NCBI GenBank assembly: GCA_033675545.1 | Contig: JAWDGP010006562.1 | Coordinates: forward strand, 1,173,535-1,237,534 | From: Elysia crispata | Lineage: Eukaryota > Mollusca > Gastropoda > Plakobranchidae | Direction: 5' to 3' | DNA: 64,000 nt | In this document: piece by piece, positions 33,501 to 42,530 of the stretch | Position numbering within the stretch: the first letter of the stretch is position 1 | Layout of the letters: every line of letters starts with the position of its first letter | The notes under the pieces: model-generated | The model's input: the letters and a program-made list of their open reading frames with translations, nothing else | What the model was told of the DNA's origin: nothing | Database searches by the model: none | Translations under genes and position numbers: made by a program

Positions 33501-36500
33501 GGTTTTTGCTTTGCTCTGACATGTTGGGTGGTAATTCAAACAAATTTTTGACTAACAAAATCGATGTCATTATTCATAAATGTAACAGACTGTGTCAAGT
33601 CAATGATCTTTTCACCTCCTTTAATGTTTTGTATTTATGCAAATGTCAGAGTAAAATCATCTCTATTCTAAAAGATAATACACACCCTCTTAGCAGCCTA
33701 GTCGGTTTCTCTGAACGCTCTGGTAAACCCCTGGTTATAAAATGTAGACTTAAGCGGTACCGAAATTCTTTTTTGCCTAGAGCAGTCAAACTTCTACAAT
33801 AAAATGTTTAATTTTAGGTTACCTTAGGTTTATTTTTTCACCATACATGTTATTTAAAGGTCTGTCATTATCACCCTATATAAGATTTTGTTGTGTTTAT
33901 GTACTCTGATCTCGTGCTGCATGTAAAACCACAATGTGCCTATGAAGGACAATAAAAATATATCTTATCTTATCTTATCTTATGTCCAATAAATTAGTCA
34001 CTAAGAAAAGGTGAAAGACGTAAAACAACTTGTTTTGTCTAGTTTTCTTTTTTTTTAAACATAATTTTCGGTTTTTTTTTCTTTTTCAGAAAATCCTCAT
34101 GAAGTGATAGCTTTTTATGTGGCACCACAACCAATGAAAACAAATCAAATGTTTTCTGTGATCCGATGTCATTTGTATGTGAAGGTAAAAAATTCTCTAT
34201 AAATTAAAATCAGCATCTTTGTAACTATTCAAGAGTTTAGGATAAAAAGAATAAAAGAAAGTGAATATGCCTTGTTTTTATATATTATTTCTGAGCCAAT
34301 ATCGCAAAATAGATGAGTTCTTTTGTCTTATTATTATTTGCATTATTTATATTGCATTATAGTTGGCGTTGTGATAGTCTACTAAACCGTACAAATTGAT
34401 ATGAAGTCTATGATTATGAATATGTTATGTCATGTTTGCATAGCTATTTATATATTCTCTTTTTGGATTTAATTTTACTTGTAGGTGATGAGTAACATTG
34501 TGCTTAAACGTCTCGGACTTTTGAACCACCTGATCTTATTTGGTTTTCAACAAAATCACACATTACGGGTCATGTTGTATGATGCATCTACTGATGTAAG
34601 ACATTCTTTGCTCATTTTATTTAGATGTAAACTGAGATTATCAGCTTTAAGACTTATGAAATTTCCTAGCGTGTTTACAAGGTTACTATGCAACAATACA
34701 CACACCAAAAAAAATCAGATTTTCATTGATATTGACGACAATCTTAACATTTTGAGCATCGAAGATCTTAATTTTATCATCCATTATATGTATGCAAACT
34801 TGGAAAATTAAGTTCAACCTCAGGAGTAAATGTCAAACATTGTGGTTATAAAATCTTTGTATAAGAGTGGTACAAAAGAAATTGAGTAAAAAGTATATTC
34901 AATTTAGATCAAGATATTTTTTATAAAAACATGTATAGACTGTGATTTAGAACTGCAAATTAAAATTTTTTTTTGATTATTGTAAGTGTATTTTACAGAA
35001 ATGATATAGATTTGAGAAAGAAAAGACGATATAAATTTTCCTTTTACAGATGCAATTTCTAGATATACATTAAACAGATTTCACAAGAATTTTCATTGAT
35101 AATTATGAATATTTCAAATCATTTATGCAAAACCATAAGAAAATATAGAGAGTTAAAAGTGTTTCAGAAAAACCACAGCAGTGAAGAGTTAAAAGAACAG
35201 AAAACATGAAACCCCTGGCTGCTATATGTTTTTCTTCTCTGTGTGCTAAGATTTTTTCTGAAGAGTGCGTCGGAGTATGTGCATATTGCAACAAACACAG
35301 CCTAAAGCAATAAAGAGTGTCTCTAAGTTCTATTTTTACTTAAGAAAAAGACTAAAACCTTGAAGGCTAGAATTTGAGAAACTTGTTTTGTTGCATCAAC
35401 GAAACAAACTGGGTTATGATATGGACGTACCTAGTATACCTGCAGTAAACAGTTTTGTCTATTTGGAGGACCTACCTGGTATGTCTGCAGGACTGCCAAA
35501 GGGTTAAAAAAGGAAGAAATCAAGCAAGAGTAAACTGACTTTAGTATTAGAGTAGGAATTTGCATTGAACTTATCACATTAGCTTAACTCTACAACAGTG
35601 GGGGAGAAGAGAATCTTTACAATTGCAGCTCTATTTTAGCAAGACCGTATGCAAGGTACCAATAACAGTAACTGTTGTGCTGAGACAATTGGATAAGAGA
35701 GTACAGGTGAAGTGAGACAATGAAGTTTCATTTTGTTGTGCTCTCAATGCAAATCGGGAGTTCCTTTGTTAGTCTTTCGATCTTTGGCAAAATTGTGTTT
35801 TTCTTGATTTTCTCTTTTATTCTTGTATTAGCCCTGAAAGCTGTGATGCAGAAAGTCAGAACATTAACTAGAATACACGAATGAGTGTTCTTTTAAACAA
35901 ATGGATTTCAGTTTTTTTTCAAAGAAGAAACATTTGACTTGTTTTATGAAAATTGATTGAATATAATTTATTATCAAGATTGACATCTAATTACAAACAT
36001 TCTTCTATTGTCTTTACGATTTATCCTTGATTTTGGTGGGTATTCAGGAGTCCAGATGAAAACTGAATTCTATGACCGTTTCTTTTGTTTGTTTAACATT
36101 AATTTTGTATTGACAAAAAAAAAAATATATTTGTGGTTTCCAGTATTCCAATTAAAAATTATTGTCTGTGGCTGATGATATGAGCTCAAGGATAGATATG
36201 TCAGGTACATACTTTTTTATCATGGCATTGAAGTAGGCTGCAGTAGCCATTTATATATATTGTTAGCAAGCTTGGAGAGAGGACAAAGTATTGATTGCCT
36301 AGCATTCATGGAGACAAGATTTGATTTACGAGTGCAAGTTAAAAAGAAATAAATCCAAACAATGATATGATTGAGCAGAATTTCAATCAACTTTGGAATT
36401 AGTAAATGTGGCTGAATTGTGTTAAAAGTGCTACGCATTTCTCTAAGCCAGACCCTCGACAAAGTTTTATAAAGGCACAAACATATTCTTTTAGTTCATC

Positions 36501-36991
36501 AATGTCTGTACATGAGTTGTAAAATATTTACGTATCAGCACTTTGATTCCAAGCTTATGCAGTCAATGCCTTTTTTAAGCATGAGGATCCTTACAATTAT
36601 ACAGATTCAGAGGCTTGATTTTAAATATAATTATATGAGATAAGGGCAATATGTGCCTTACTTAAAGAAATCAGCAATTTTATAGCGAGGAGACCTAAAT
36701 GAACATTCAAGTTTTGTAACTTTTTTTTTGACTCAATGTAAAGCAGCTTGTTATGTTTCTTATCTAATATAAGTTAAACCTGTACTGTCATCAGTTACAA
36801 AGGAGAAAGGTTTTGAAATATATTGGAAGTGATCCTTTTGCAATGCAAATTTTATACAATTTATATATGTTTTGAAATGTTACATTTTGCTGCAGGATGA
36901 AATTGCTCAGGCTGCCTTTTCAGGCTACAAAAGCGTAAGGAATATAAATGGATATGGATACCGTCCTGTTGATGAATTATTCCTGCCAAAG
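16502..36991 (+). CDS. B3GALNT2: B3GALNT2 homologue, N-terminal part (6 exons, continues right)
   Basis: Six plus-strand exons (16502-16598, 23860-23989, 27257-27363, 34090-34184, 34485-34595, 36896-36991) total 636 bp and give 212 residues, with every splice phase consistent. The family enzyme is a type II ER membrane protein that adds beta-1,3-GalNAc to GlcNAc on O-mannosyl glycans such as that of alpha-dystroglycan. Seen here: a signal-anchor (residues about 4-21), the GT31 stem motif LSAQNHFQQRSAIRHSW, VVVKFVIGQESC, then DPYGC, and the B3GALNT2-specific GYRPVDELFLPK. Family length is about 500 residues. The DxD-bearing catalytic half was not found in the remaining 27 kb and should lie further right, or the gene is broken. 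Confidence 0.88.
17745..18020. repeat. Degenerate minisatellite
   Basis: About five worn copies of a unit of roughly 55 bp built on the phrases TATTCTGACCATTTTGT and TTTAGTATCTTCT. Spacing varies and copies differ a good deal, so it is old. Confidence 0.55.
19285..19600. repeat. Dispersed repeat B, copy 1
   Basis: Shares an ordered series of matches with 25765-26035, including ATGATCCTC.GTAAATCCTG and ATATCGTGTATT, with divergence between them. Class unknown; no coding seen. Confidence 0.5.
22523..22587. repeat. (TA)n microsatellite
   Basis: About 60 bp of TA in B3GALNT2 intron 1. Confidence 0.95.
23365..23502. repeat. (CT)n/(CTGT)n microsatellite
   Basis: Mixed CTGT and CT repeats becoming pure CT. 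The Ser/Leu/Cys frames are artefacts. Confidence 0.95.
23860..23989 (+). CDS. B3GALNT2: B3GALNT2 exon 2
   Basis: 130 bp: two bases completing Asn, 42 codons and two bases of a Gly codon. It reads GSDMLKQNVTLAICV and then LSAQNHFQQRSAIRHSW. The latter is the GT31 entry motif (S-A-x-x-N/H-x-x-x-R-x-x-I-R-x-T/S-W). The acceptor is ATTTCAG after a long T-tract; the donor is GTTAGT. Confidence 0.9.
25055..25112. repeat. (TA)n microsatellite
   Basis: About 56 bp of TA. Confidence 0.95.
25765..26035. repeat. Dispersed repeat B, copy 2
   Basis: Partner of 19285-19600 in the same orientation, with the same ordered matches and moderate divergence. Confidence 0.5.
26515..27085 (-). mobile_element. Penelope-like element fragment, GIY-YIG end (copy 1)
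   Basis: The minus strand shows the C-terminal endonuclease region of a Penelope-like retroelement. In order: CNCRQKETC and LEGKCLTK, ETYIGFTDNEFKTRYNLH of the GIY-YIG domain, NLSEHIWNFK, then CYLCLEEKFRIL and the RRKEIFS tail. The reverse-transcriptase part is absent, so this is a 3' fragment, and it is broken. The right-hand limit is approximate. Confidence 0.8.
27257..27363 (+). CDS. B3GALNT2: B3GALNT2 exon 3
   Basis: 107 bp: one base completes Gly, then 35 codons and one base. It reads KEVVVKFVIGQESC, LIHPDNRLDPYGC, NRWEPSIP. This fits the family's VLVKFIIG....C....REDPY.C segment closely. The acceptor is TTTAATAG and the donor GTATGT. Confidence 0.92.
27478..27545. repeat. (CA)n(TA)n microsatellite
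   Basis: A short CA run followed by about 50 bp of TA, directly left of the second Penelope-like relic. Confidence 0.93.
27556..27751 (-). mobile_element. Penelope-like relic, copy 2, split by a LINE
   Basis: Aligns with the 3' end of copy 1 (GAAATACCT start, GGCCTTGCCATGACAC, GAAGTGATTA) but lacks an internal stretch of roughly 140 bp. The similarity resumes at 30231 beyond the LINE (CTTATGTTCTA) before fading, so the LINE at 27752-30212 was inserted into this relic. Confidence 0.7.
27734..27751. repeat. Left target-site duplication of the LINE
   Basis: TAATGTTTAGTTTCATTT, exactly repeated at 30213-30230 (18 of 18 bases). Confidence 0.92.
27752..30212 (-). mobile_element. 5'-truncated L1/Tx1-group LINE
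   Basis: A 2461-bp minus-strand insertion with an exact 18-bp duplication at its ends and a poly-A tail (poly-T at 27752 on the plus strand). The coding remnant runs 30210 to 28648. It has ELNKNKSPGPDGLTSEFY, then KYRPVSLLN, SLDQEKAFDRVSHAFLH, VRQGCSLSPLLYALILE, AFADDTMML and the post-RT YGRARIINTKILPQI region. One in-frame stop lies just after PGEM (29942) and one frameshift near 29200; otherwise the RT is readable. About 890 bp of 3' sequence follows, with an internal A-run (T-run at 28388-28412). The endonuclease half is missing. The insertion is fairly recent judging by the perfect duplication, and it is not mobile on its own. Confidence 0.92.
30213..30230. repeat. Right target-site duplication of the LINE
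   Basis: Exact copy of 27734-27751. Beyond it the Penelope-like copy 2 sequence continues. Confidence 0.92.
30300..30622. repeat. Dispersed repeat A, copy 1
   Basis: Matches 37128-37438 in order: TGCGCA, ATAACCTGG, CCTGTTTGAAACGTCATCAT, GAGCCCCTGAGGTGT and ACACGTCTG. It is GC-richer than its surroundings. No coding, tail or inverted ends recognised. Confidence 0.65.
30640..33983 (+). mobile_element. CR1/L2-group LINE, near full length but broken
   Basis: Covers a basic, Pro-rich leader (KRRKRGKKGGIRACYRRRA), an apurinic-type endonuclease (TATWLSD, then NVVYIPPQANARQ, LIAGDFNHC and YSDHSMV) and a reverse transcriptase (LRPVALTSIVTKCLEKLIAR, FVDFSSAFNTIQPHLL, KFADDTCIQGL), then VERVESYKYLGVTLDN and LYFLRTLHSFHVDKTLL. 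It ends in a (TCTTA)n tail at 33961-33983. Several frameshifts and stops split it (near 31190, 31385, 32030, 32562, 33030 and 33550). The 5' limit is uncertain and no target duplication was found. It fills most of B3GALNT2 intron 3, in the same orientation as the gene. Confidence 0.88.
34090..34184 (+). CDS. B3GALNT2: B3GALNT2 exon 4
   Basis: 95 bp: two bases completing Glu, then 31 codons, leaving in phase 0. It reads NPHEVIAFYVAPQPM, then FSVIRCHLYVK. It corresponds to the family's EIEAFSL...FRVLYP stretch, though conservation is modest. The acceptor is TTTTTCAG and the donor GTAAAA. Confidence 0.82.
34185..34484 (+). other. B3GALNT2 intron 4
   Basis: A 300-bp AT-rich intron with no insertions, in contrast to the kilobase introns around it. 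Confidence 0.7.
34485..34595 (+). CDS. B3GALNT2: B3GALNT2 exon 5
   Basis: 111 bp, phase 0 at both ends. It reads VMSNIVLKRLGLLNHLILF and GFQQNHTLRVMLYDASTD. The second half fits the family's GFQRNITVKLY. The acceptor is CTTGTAG and the donor GTAAGA. The frame stays open past the donor to 34811, which would give a longer alternative, but the next exon fits this donor better. Confidence 0.82.
34596..36194 (+). other. B3GALNT2 intron 5, left part
   Basis: AT-rich intron with no exon or element that I can support. Confidence 0.5.
36195..36500 (-). mobile_element. LINE relic with internal deletion
   Basis: The minus strand keeps CTDIDELKEYVC from the linker before the RT and STFNTIQPHLLIPKL plus VWIYFFLT from the RT itself. 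Most of what should lie between is missing. It is related to the LINE at 30.6-34.0 kb (which has SAFNTIQPHLLISKL) but is more decayed and in the opposite orientation. Confidence 0.7.
36896..36991 (+). CDS. B3GALNT2: B3GALNT2 exon 6 (last found)
   Basis: 96 bp, phase 0 at both ends. It reads DEIAQAAFSGYKSV, then NGYGYRPVDELFLPK before donor GTATTG. This matches the family's LWYKPVEQFILPE. The family continues with an ESFEGTI-like segment, which was not found downstream. Confidence 0.88.
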
Positions 36992-37127
36992 GTATTGTTC
37001 ATCTTATTTCTTTGTTTTCCTCTCCTAATTCCTCACAATCTTCATTCATTCACTTTTTTCGCCGTTTGGTTTTTTATTTTCCTTCATTTATTTGTTGTGA
37101 CAAACGAACAGCAATTGCATTAGTACA

Positions 37128-37438
37128 TCTTAACACAATTTCTGCGCAGCACCTAAATTTGGATTTTTCCGTGAAAATAACCTGGCGATGCGCCTAAATG
37201 TAGGTGTTGATGCCCCTAGCTGGTGCTGGGGCGCCCGTAAAATAAGGGGTTCATTGGGAGCCTATTTGAAACGTCATTATCTTGTAAAAGCCCCATCTTA
37301 GATACACGACAGGCTTTGTACCGTTTTTAACCAATAAAAAGGAGACAGTATCTTTCTCTTTGATTTATTGGGAGAAGATCAAGAGCCCCTGAGGTGTAAA
37401 TAACATATTTGCAATATAGGCACGTCTGATTTACCCTG
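37128..37438. repeat. Dispersed repeat A, copy 2
   Basis: Partner of 30300-30622 in the same orientation, with the same landmarks and differences spread along the length. Confidence 0.65.
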
Positions 37439-37474
37439 AGGCATGTCTAATTGCACATCTGTGGGCCTGTTACA

Positions 37475-37955
37475 CTTATGGTGTTGCTTCTTTACGATTG
37501 AGCACAGGTTTAAAGCATTAAGAAGTGATATATACTACCTTCCTTGCTACAAAAAGGAAAAGAAACATGTTTGTTCTCATATTCTAAAAGACATTTTTCG
37601 CAATCCAAGCTCAGATCTTTATATATCGATCATATATTATTGTATAGAGAGTCTGATTCCATAGAGACCTTTAAAAGGCAGCTTAAACACCATTTATTCA
37701 CCACAACGTATTCCCGGCAGTAGATGATGTTTTACTTGTATCATATTCTTAAGCACATGTATGTTATGCATGTTATTTTTTTATATAATATGTATGTTAT
37801 TCTTTATGCTATGTACGTCATTCTGTATGTTATGTATGTATGTTCAGGCCGTCTAGCCTGCTTCTATCTTATTCTTTTTCTTGTAAAGCGCATAGAGCAT
37901 TTTAATCATTTGGATATGCGCTATATAAATGCACTTTATTATTATTATTATATTA
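37475..37955 (+). mobile_element. LINE 3' end with (ATT)n tail
   Basis: Ends in the very common invertebrate LINE/SINE tail (AAGCGC, ATATGCGCTATATAAATGCA, then ATT repeats at 37937-37952). Just before it, about 37645-37720, the reading ESDSIETFKRQL.HHLF is the typical C-terminus of such LINE ORFs, with shifts. The upstream part is decayed or deleted and its limit is a guess. Confidence 0.7.
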
Positions 37956-39218
37956 CTTGAACAATATATGATAAAAGAGAGGAAATGTAAAATTTAGATG
38001 AGAAGCAAATGCTACTGCTTTCGTCACTAGTTGATCTCAAACCCTTCCTATTAGATAACATTTAAGTTATCGATAAGTCTCTTTGATTCCAAGGAATAAT
38101 ATTATGAGAAGTGAAACATAAAATCAGGATTACAGGCTTAGGTTTAAATTACAGAACGTAATAAAATCGAACCTAGAAAATTTAGTACTGATGCTGGTCA
38201 AATAAAAGAGTGAAAAATGGTATAATTGGAAAAAATTAGTAATTTGGATTATATTTTAAAAAAATGATAACACATATAAATATTTTTCTGCTAACTTTGA
38301 ATTTCCTCATTTCATATTATCTGTGAAAATTACGAAAGAAAATATTATAGCCATCTGGATCCTGTAAAGATTTGGAAGATAACAGTATTCATACACTTTG
38401 ATTTACACACTTCAAATTTTTACATGAAAATATTCAAATCTATTTTCCAAAGAACCCCAAGTCGTTGTTTTATCAAGCAAACCACAAACTCGAAGGTTTG
38501 GGTCTGAATCGAATATAAAGGTTAAGAGTGAAAGCAACGTAAAAAAGAGGATAGGCCTAGATCATAAGTTTTAATAAAATACATGTATAATTCCAACTGT
38601 CATTAAATCAGAGCGTTGTGGCTTTTTTTTTTTTTTTTGCCGTAAGGCACTGTGAATGCTGGAAATGTTATTTTGGCTTTTATCTTTAGGAATTTGTATG
38701 TGAAGACAATATCCTGCTTATGAAAATCAATAACATTTTAATTTGCCGATTCTGGCTGTCATGAGGTCTGCGTAGAAGAATTAAGTTATAGTTACGTCGT
38801 TCGTTGAAACTGCAAGTCAGAAAAAGAGGATTTGATTTTGATGATTACTTTCAACTAGCCGCTTTAAATGGTAGCAATAAACTCCAGACCAGTAGAACAA
38901 ATCCTGCCACTGACAATCTGTCAATCAAATGAAACTGGCCCACAAGTTGAGCTCTAACAAGCATCGCTTTTCGAATTGAAATTGCACTTTGGCTCTTGTA
39001 TTCTCTGCTTTGGATATAGGGAACTAACCAGGATTGGCATCTAGTCTCATTAGATTGGGAAATGATTGTCGGTCTGAGTGGGGAAGAAGAGAGAACGATC
39101 CTGTATCATGAGTGAGTTAAGGGGTATTTTTCTCGCTTTTTATCACGTCCATTTTTTATCGTACTGTTTAAAGGAGGAAAACATGACAATGAAAGAATGT
39201 AAAAGAACAGCAACGGAA

Positions 39219-39220
<2 letters not shown>
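37956..39220. other. AT-rich DNA, no gene seen
   Basis: Presumed B3GALNT2 intron. No exon matching the next part of the family protein was found. Confidence 0.45.

Positions 39221-39279
<59 letters not shown>
39221..39279. repeat. (TA)n microsatellite
   Basis: About 56 bp of TA. Confidence 0.95.
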
Positions 39280-39282
<3 letters not shown>

Positions 39283-39860
39283 CGGTTCTCTACGTACTAT
39301 AAATTTTGTTTCTTTCTCACTATTTGTAAGATCGTAAAACGTATTTCGGTTTCATTTTAGTTTGGTGTTTAAGGATTTCTTGGGAACTCTCTGCGCCGTT
39401 CTCGTTCCAAACTAAATCTAGGTTGTCTTTTACATGTTTAGTTGCACGAATTACACGGTTGCTCTAGTCCCTGGCCCTTGATTACTTCATCTGAAATACC
39501 CTGTACCAGTAAAAATTACTGCTCATATTTTAGCCTACCCTGCTCTCGGGCAAGGACACCACAAAATTCAAGACAGGAAGCTGGTCAGTGGGTATTCAGT
39601 CGAGCACTTCGATTCAAAGGAATCTTAATCTTCCACTGGGGTCATAAGAGCTCTGATTTCTCAACCAAACTACCTCATGCGTCAAATACGAGCATACAAA
39701 TGATTCTGAAAAACACATCAATTTCTTTTGTGCTCTTATATTTATAGTACATGTACACACGCATTCATTCGGGTTCCACTCTAAATCTAATTTATACATT
39801 TGTCCACCGTCAGCTGCCAGTTCGTGCTGGCATGGTCGCCATCTTTTGCGAAGGCTCTAT

Positions 39861-39868
39861 AATTAAAA
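39861..39868. repeat. Left target-site duplication of the MULE
   Basis: AATTAAAA, repeated exactly at 41929-41936. Confidence 0.7.
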
Positions 39869-39895
39869 GGGAGCATTCCACTTGCGAAGGTTTCG
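39869..39895. repeat. Left inverted repeat of the MULE
   Basis: 24 of 27 bases match the reverse complement of 41902-41928. Confidence 0.8.
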
Positions 39896-40005
39896 TATCC
39901 CAAACATACCACTTGCGAAGGTACTAGATTTTGGGTCAAAAATAACATTCCACTTGCGAAGGTTCTAGATTTTGGGTAAAATATAACATTCCACTTGCGA
40001 AGGTT
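39874..40005. repeat. Subterminal repeats of the MULE
   Basis: Four direct copies of a 17-19 bp core centred on CCACTTGCGAAGGT, the last three as a 41-bp tandem unit that also contains TAGATTTTGGGT. Confidence 0.85.
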
Positions 40006-40267
40006 ACGGTATTCGGTATTCGGTATTAATGAAAATCGAACATCCCCCTCTGCGTTTCAGGCTTGGGACTGTCTCATAGTGAGGCCGCATTAGGATGTTT
40101 GATTTTATTTTTCCGACCGTTAAAAACATATGTACATTATTTACATTCTGGGTTAAAGAGTCACTCAGGTCAGTGGAGATTTGTACGTGGGAGCGATGCA
40201 TTGCAGATGCGCCTTAAAAAGGCATGTGTTGTGAGTGAGCCATCTACGTACTCTGCAATCGACGATT

Positions 40268-41548
40268 TCATCCAGTCATGTTTCTTCCTGTCAGACAGTT
40301 TGGCTGGGCGTGAGGGTCCATCTCGGATCTTGAATGAGTTTTCAAAACGATCTCTTGAAGTCGATCAACTAATTCAAAAACCGATGGGTGACTTGCATAA
40401 AAGAGACTATTGAGTTTTCTATGGAAGGCCTCTGAACCGTTCGTTGTTCTTTTGCTGCACACATCTGTGCTAGCCCATAAAGTCGGAGGGAAGCTGGAGT
40501 GACTGCATATATATGTTTTTGCGAGATACTCCAAGTATTCGTCTATTCTCTGATCATCTGGCGCTTGTTCCAGGATGTCAAATGCATAACTCTCGCAGAC
40601 ATCTAAAGGATCAAGGTAGGGCAAGCCAAAAGTAATTTTGAGGAATTGTCCGATTTCAGAATCCGGATTCTTGAACTCTTCACTCAGACCGACCTTTTGA
40701 ATTTTCTTCCACCAACTCTGCTTTAGATGAAAGAGGCAGCCTTTCAGTGCCAACCCTGGGAGGCTTAGCTTTGCTGCTGCATGAGCCGCTTGTTCGAAGT
40801 CTAGATGAAGAATCCTCCCTTCGAGACATGATCCTGTGACTTCAAAGTGTAGGGAATGCAATAGCTTAAACATGTTTTGGTACACTTCTTTGCTACTTCC
40901 AGGGAGCAAGAAAAACGCCACTGGGACGTACATTCCATCTGCAAACGTGATGATGGTGTACAGCTGCTCGAAATGCTTCGGACATGATTTAAACGTGCCG
41001 TCGCCAAACATGTCTTGGTTCCTGTGAAGGTATACCATTGCAGAAGGGCTGTAAACACAAGCTTTCTGAGTTTCGTCATCGGTCACAATCTTCACATCCT
41101 GCCTTGTTTCTATTTCAGAGATAGCCCTGAGTGCATCCATTCTTGAAATTGGTAGCTTTGGCTGATGTTTCCTCCTCTGTCGCCACATAGCTTTTCTCAC
41201 ATTGTCTATATCCCTCTGATTTAATCCATCTGTCTCCATACTTTGGCCTTCAGTGACAATTATTTTCCTTGGCCGTTCAGTGAGGTCGTCTTCTGCCTTC
41301 CTTTTGCACGATTGCCTTAGTTGAAGTTTTTTTAAGGATACTGAATCTTCTGTTTTGCCGTGACAGTGGCTGGTCATGCCATGTAGTATATCTGTTGTAT
41401 TCAATGACGTGGTAAATCTCGCCTTGCAGTCTTTTTGTGTACATCGCCATGTTCTCGAACTTTTGCTCTCTGACATTAAGCGAAACAAATGGCCATCAAG
41501 TAATGCTGCTGGTTTGCCCTTAGAGGTCTCTGTGAATTTTAGATCCAT
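40268..41548 (-). CDS. MULE transposase with FLYWCH zinc finger
   Basis: Open 426-aa frame. Residues about 12-64 form a FLYWCH-type finger (C36, C41, H61, H63) thought to bind the element's ends. The MULE catalytic domain follows: D183 in MFGDGTFKSCP, D250 in ILHLDFEQAA, the C-x2-H motif CLFH at 271-274 and E373 in TTNGSEAFHRKL. These are the three acidic residues expected of a DDE enzyme. The ATG at 41548 starts MDLKFTETSKGK just before the finger. No internal stop is present. The length is moderate for the group, so a short C-terminal loss cannot be excluded. Confidence 0.88.
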   Translation of the reverse strand: MDLKFTETSKGKPAALLDGHLFRLMSESKSSRTWRCTQKDCKARFTTSLNTTDILHGMTSHCHGKTEDSVSLKKLQLRQSCKRKAEDDLTERPRKIIVTEGQSMETDGLNQRDIDNVRKAMWRQRRKHQPKLPISRMDALRAISEIETRQDVKIVTDDETQKACVYSPSAMVYLHRNQDMFGDGTFKSCPKHFEQLYTIITFADGMYVPVAFFLLPGSSKEVYQNMFKLLHSLHFEVTGSCLEGRILHLDFEQAAHAAAKLSLPGLALKGCLFHLKQSWWKKIQKVGLSEEFKNPDSEIGQFLKITFGLPYLDPLDVCESYAFDILEQAPDDQRIDEYLEYLAKTYICSHSSFPPTLWASTDVCSKRTTNGSEAFHRKLNSLFYASHPSVFELVDRLQEIVLKTHSRSEMDPHAQPNCLTGRNMTG

Positions 41549-41901
41549 TGTTGAAAATTGGTGTTGGCGTCGTGTAGGACAAAAATATTACCAAGAGCTA
41601 CAGGACGTGACAACGGCAGAGTGATATAGTGAAGGAATGCCAAAAAATATAGCAAGACGAAAAATAAAACGTACTAAAATTCAGTGTAGCAATTTGTATT
41701 TGTATTAGTGTAACACTGCTCAGTATGCTGAGCTGATCCTGGTTTATTGATTGAGTTTGTACTCATGTAAAACATATTTAGTGTGATATCCTTTCACCGG
41801 CTTTAATCGGACTGGTCCGATAAATAATTATTCAAGTCGAATTGAAGAATCGATTATTTACTATACCTACGCAAGTGGCAAGTTTCGGCGCCCTTTGAAG
41901 T

Positions 41902-41928
41902 CGATACCTTCGCAAGTGGAATACACCC
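41902..41928. repeat. Right inverted repeat of the MULE
   Basis: Partner of 39869-39895. A second inverted core lies at about 41866-41879. Confidence 0.8.
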
Positions 41929-41936
41929 AATTAAAA
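41929..41936. repeat. Right target-site duplication of the MULE
   Basis: AATTAAAA, identical to 39861-39868. Confidence 0.7.
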
Positions 41937-41940
41937 CTCA

Positions 41941-42061
<121 letters not shown>

Positions 42062-42436
42062 CGCAGGTTCGCTCCCTGTTCATTCCATCTGTTCTAATGT
42101 TTTCTCGTCTTTCGTCTTATTTGTCGATCTCGAGCTATATCTAAGTTTGTGGCTGACTTTTCTATACTAGTTATTTCATTATTTTCAGTCACTTGCATCT
42201 TTAGATCCTTAGATCTAGCTTCCTCTGTCTCAGCCTCTAACGTTGCTTGACTGCTTTCTTTATTTCTATATTCATTTATGCTTTTCAGTCAAATGTGCAT
42301 CTGTCTAAGATCCGTTAGAGGCTAGTTTGTTTATGTCCTGTAAAAATATGACTTGATCGTTCTTAGCGATTCAACTTCTCAGTCTATTAAAGCCAGCATA
42401 AAAGTCACTGTTCCCGAAGCATCTATTTTTTGTAGA

Positions 42437-42530
42437 TGCGGACAGCTCAGTGGTTAAGTGCCTAGTCTTGTCTCGGCAAGGCGATGGGTGCCGTATCGAG
42501 CCGCAGGTTCGATCCCTGTTCATTCCATCT
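42437..42530 (+). repeat. tRNA-like head of the first full unit (type example)
   Basis: GCGGACAGCTCAGTGG is the A-box side and AGGTTCGATCCCTG the B-box side; GCAGG and CCTGT can pair as a T-arm around TTCGATC. The segment between is longer than in ordinary tRNAs. TCATTCC after the T-arm does not pair with the 5' side, so there is no acceptor stem. TTTT about 15 bp further on could end a short Pol III transcript. Confidence 0.75.

Larger units (their letters stand above)
39869..41928 (-). mobile_element. Complete-looking MULE (Phantom-like) transposon, 2060 bp
   Basis: The inverted ends start GGG.G.ATTCCACTTGCGAAGG; 24 of the first 27 bases match. An 8-bp direct repeat AATTAAAA flanks them. 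Inside is one open transposase frame on the minus strand. The left end repeats the core CCACTTGCGAAGGT four times (39874, 39905, 39946 and 39987), the last copies 41 bp apart; the right end has two. Such subterminal repeats are probably transposase-binding sites. The right duplication touches the CT microsatellite and the start of the tRNA-like array. Confidence 0.85.

Noticed and set aside
34596-34811. Readthrough extension of B3GALNT2 exon 5
   Set aside because: The GTAAGA donor at 34596 joins exon 6 in phase with family similarity on both sides; the extension has none.
40063-41079. Frames of 63-116 aa overlapping the MULE gene
   Set aside because: Shadows of the 426-aa transposase in other frames.
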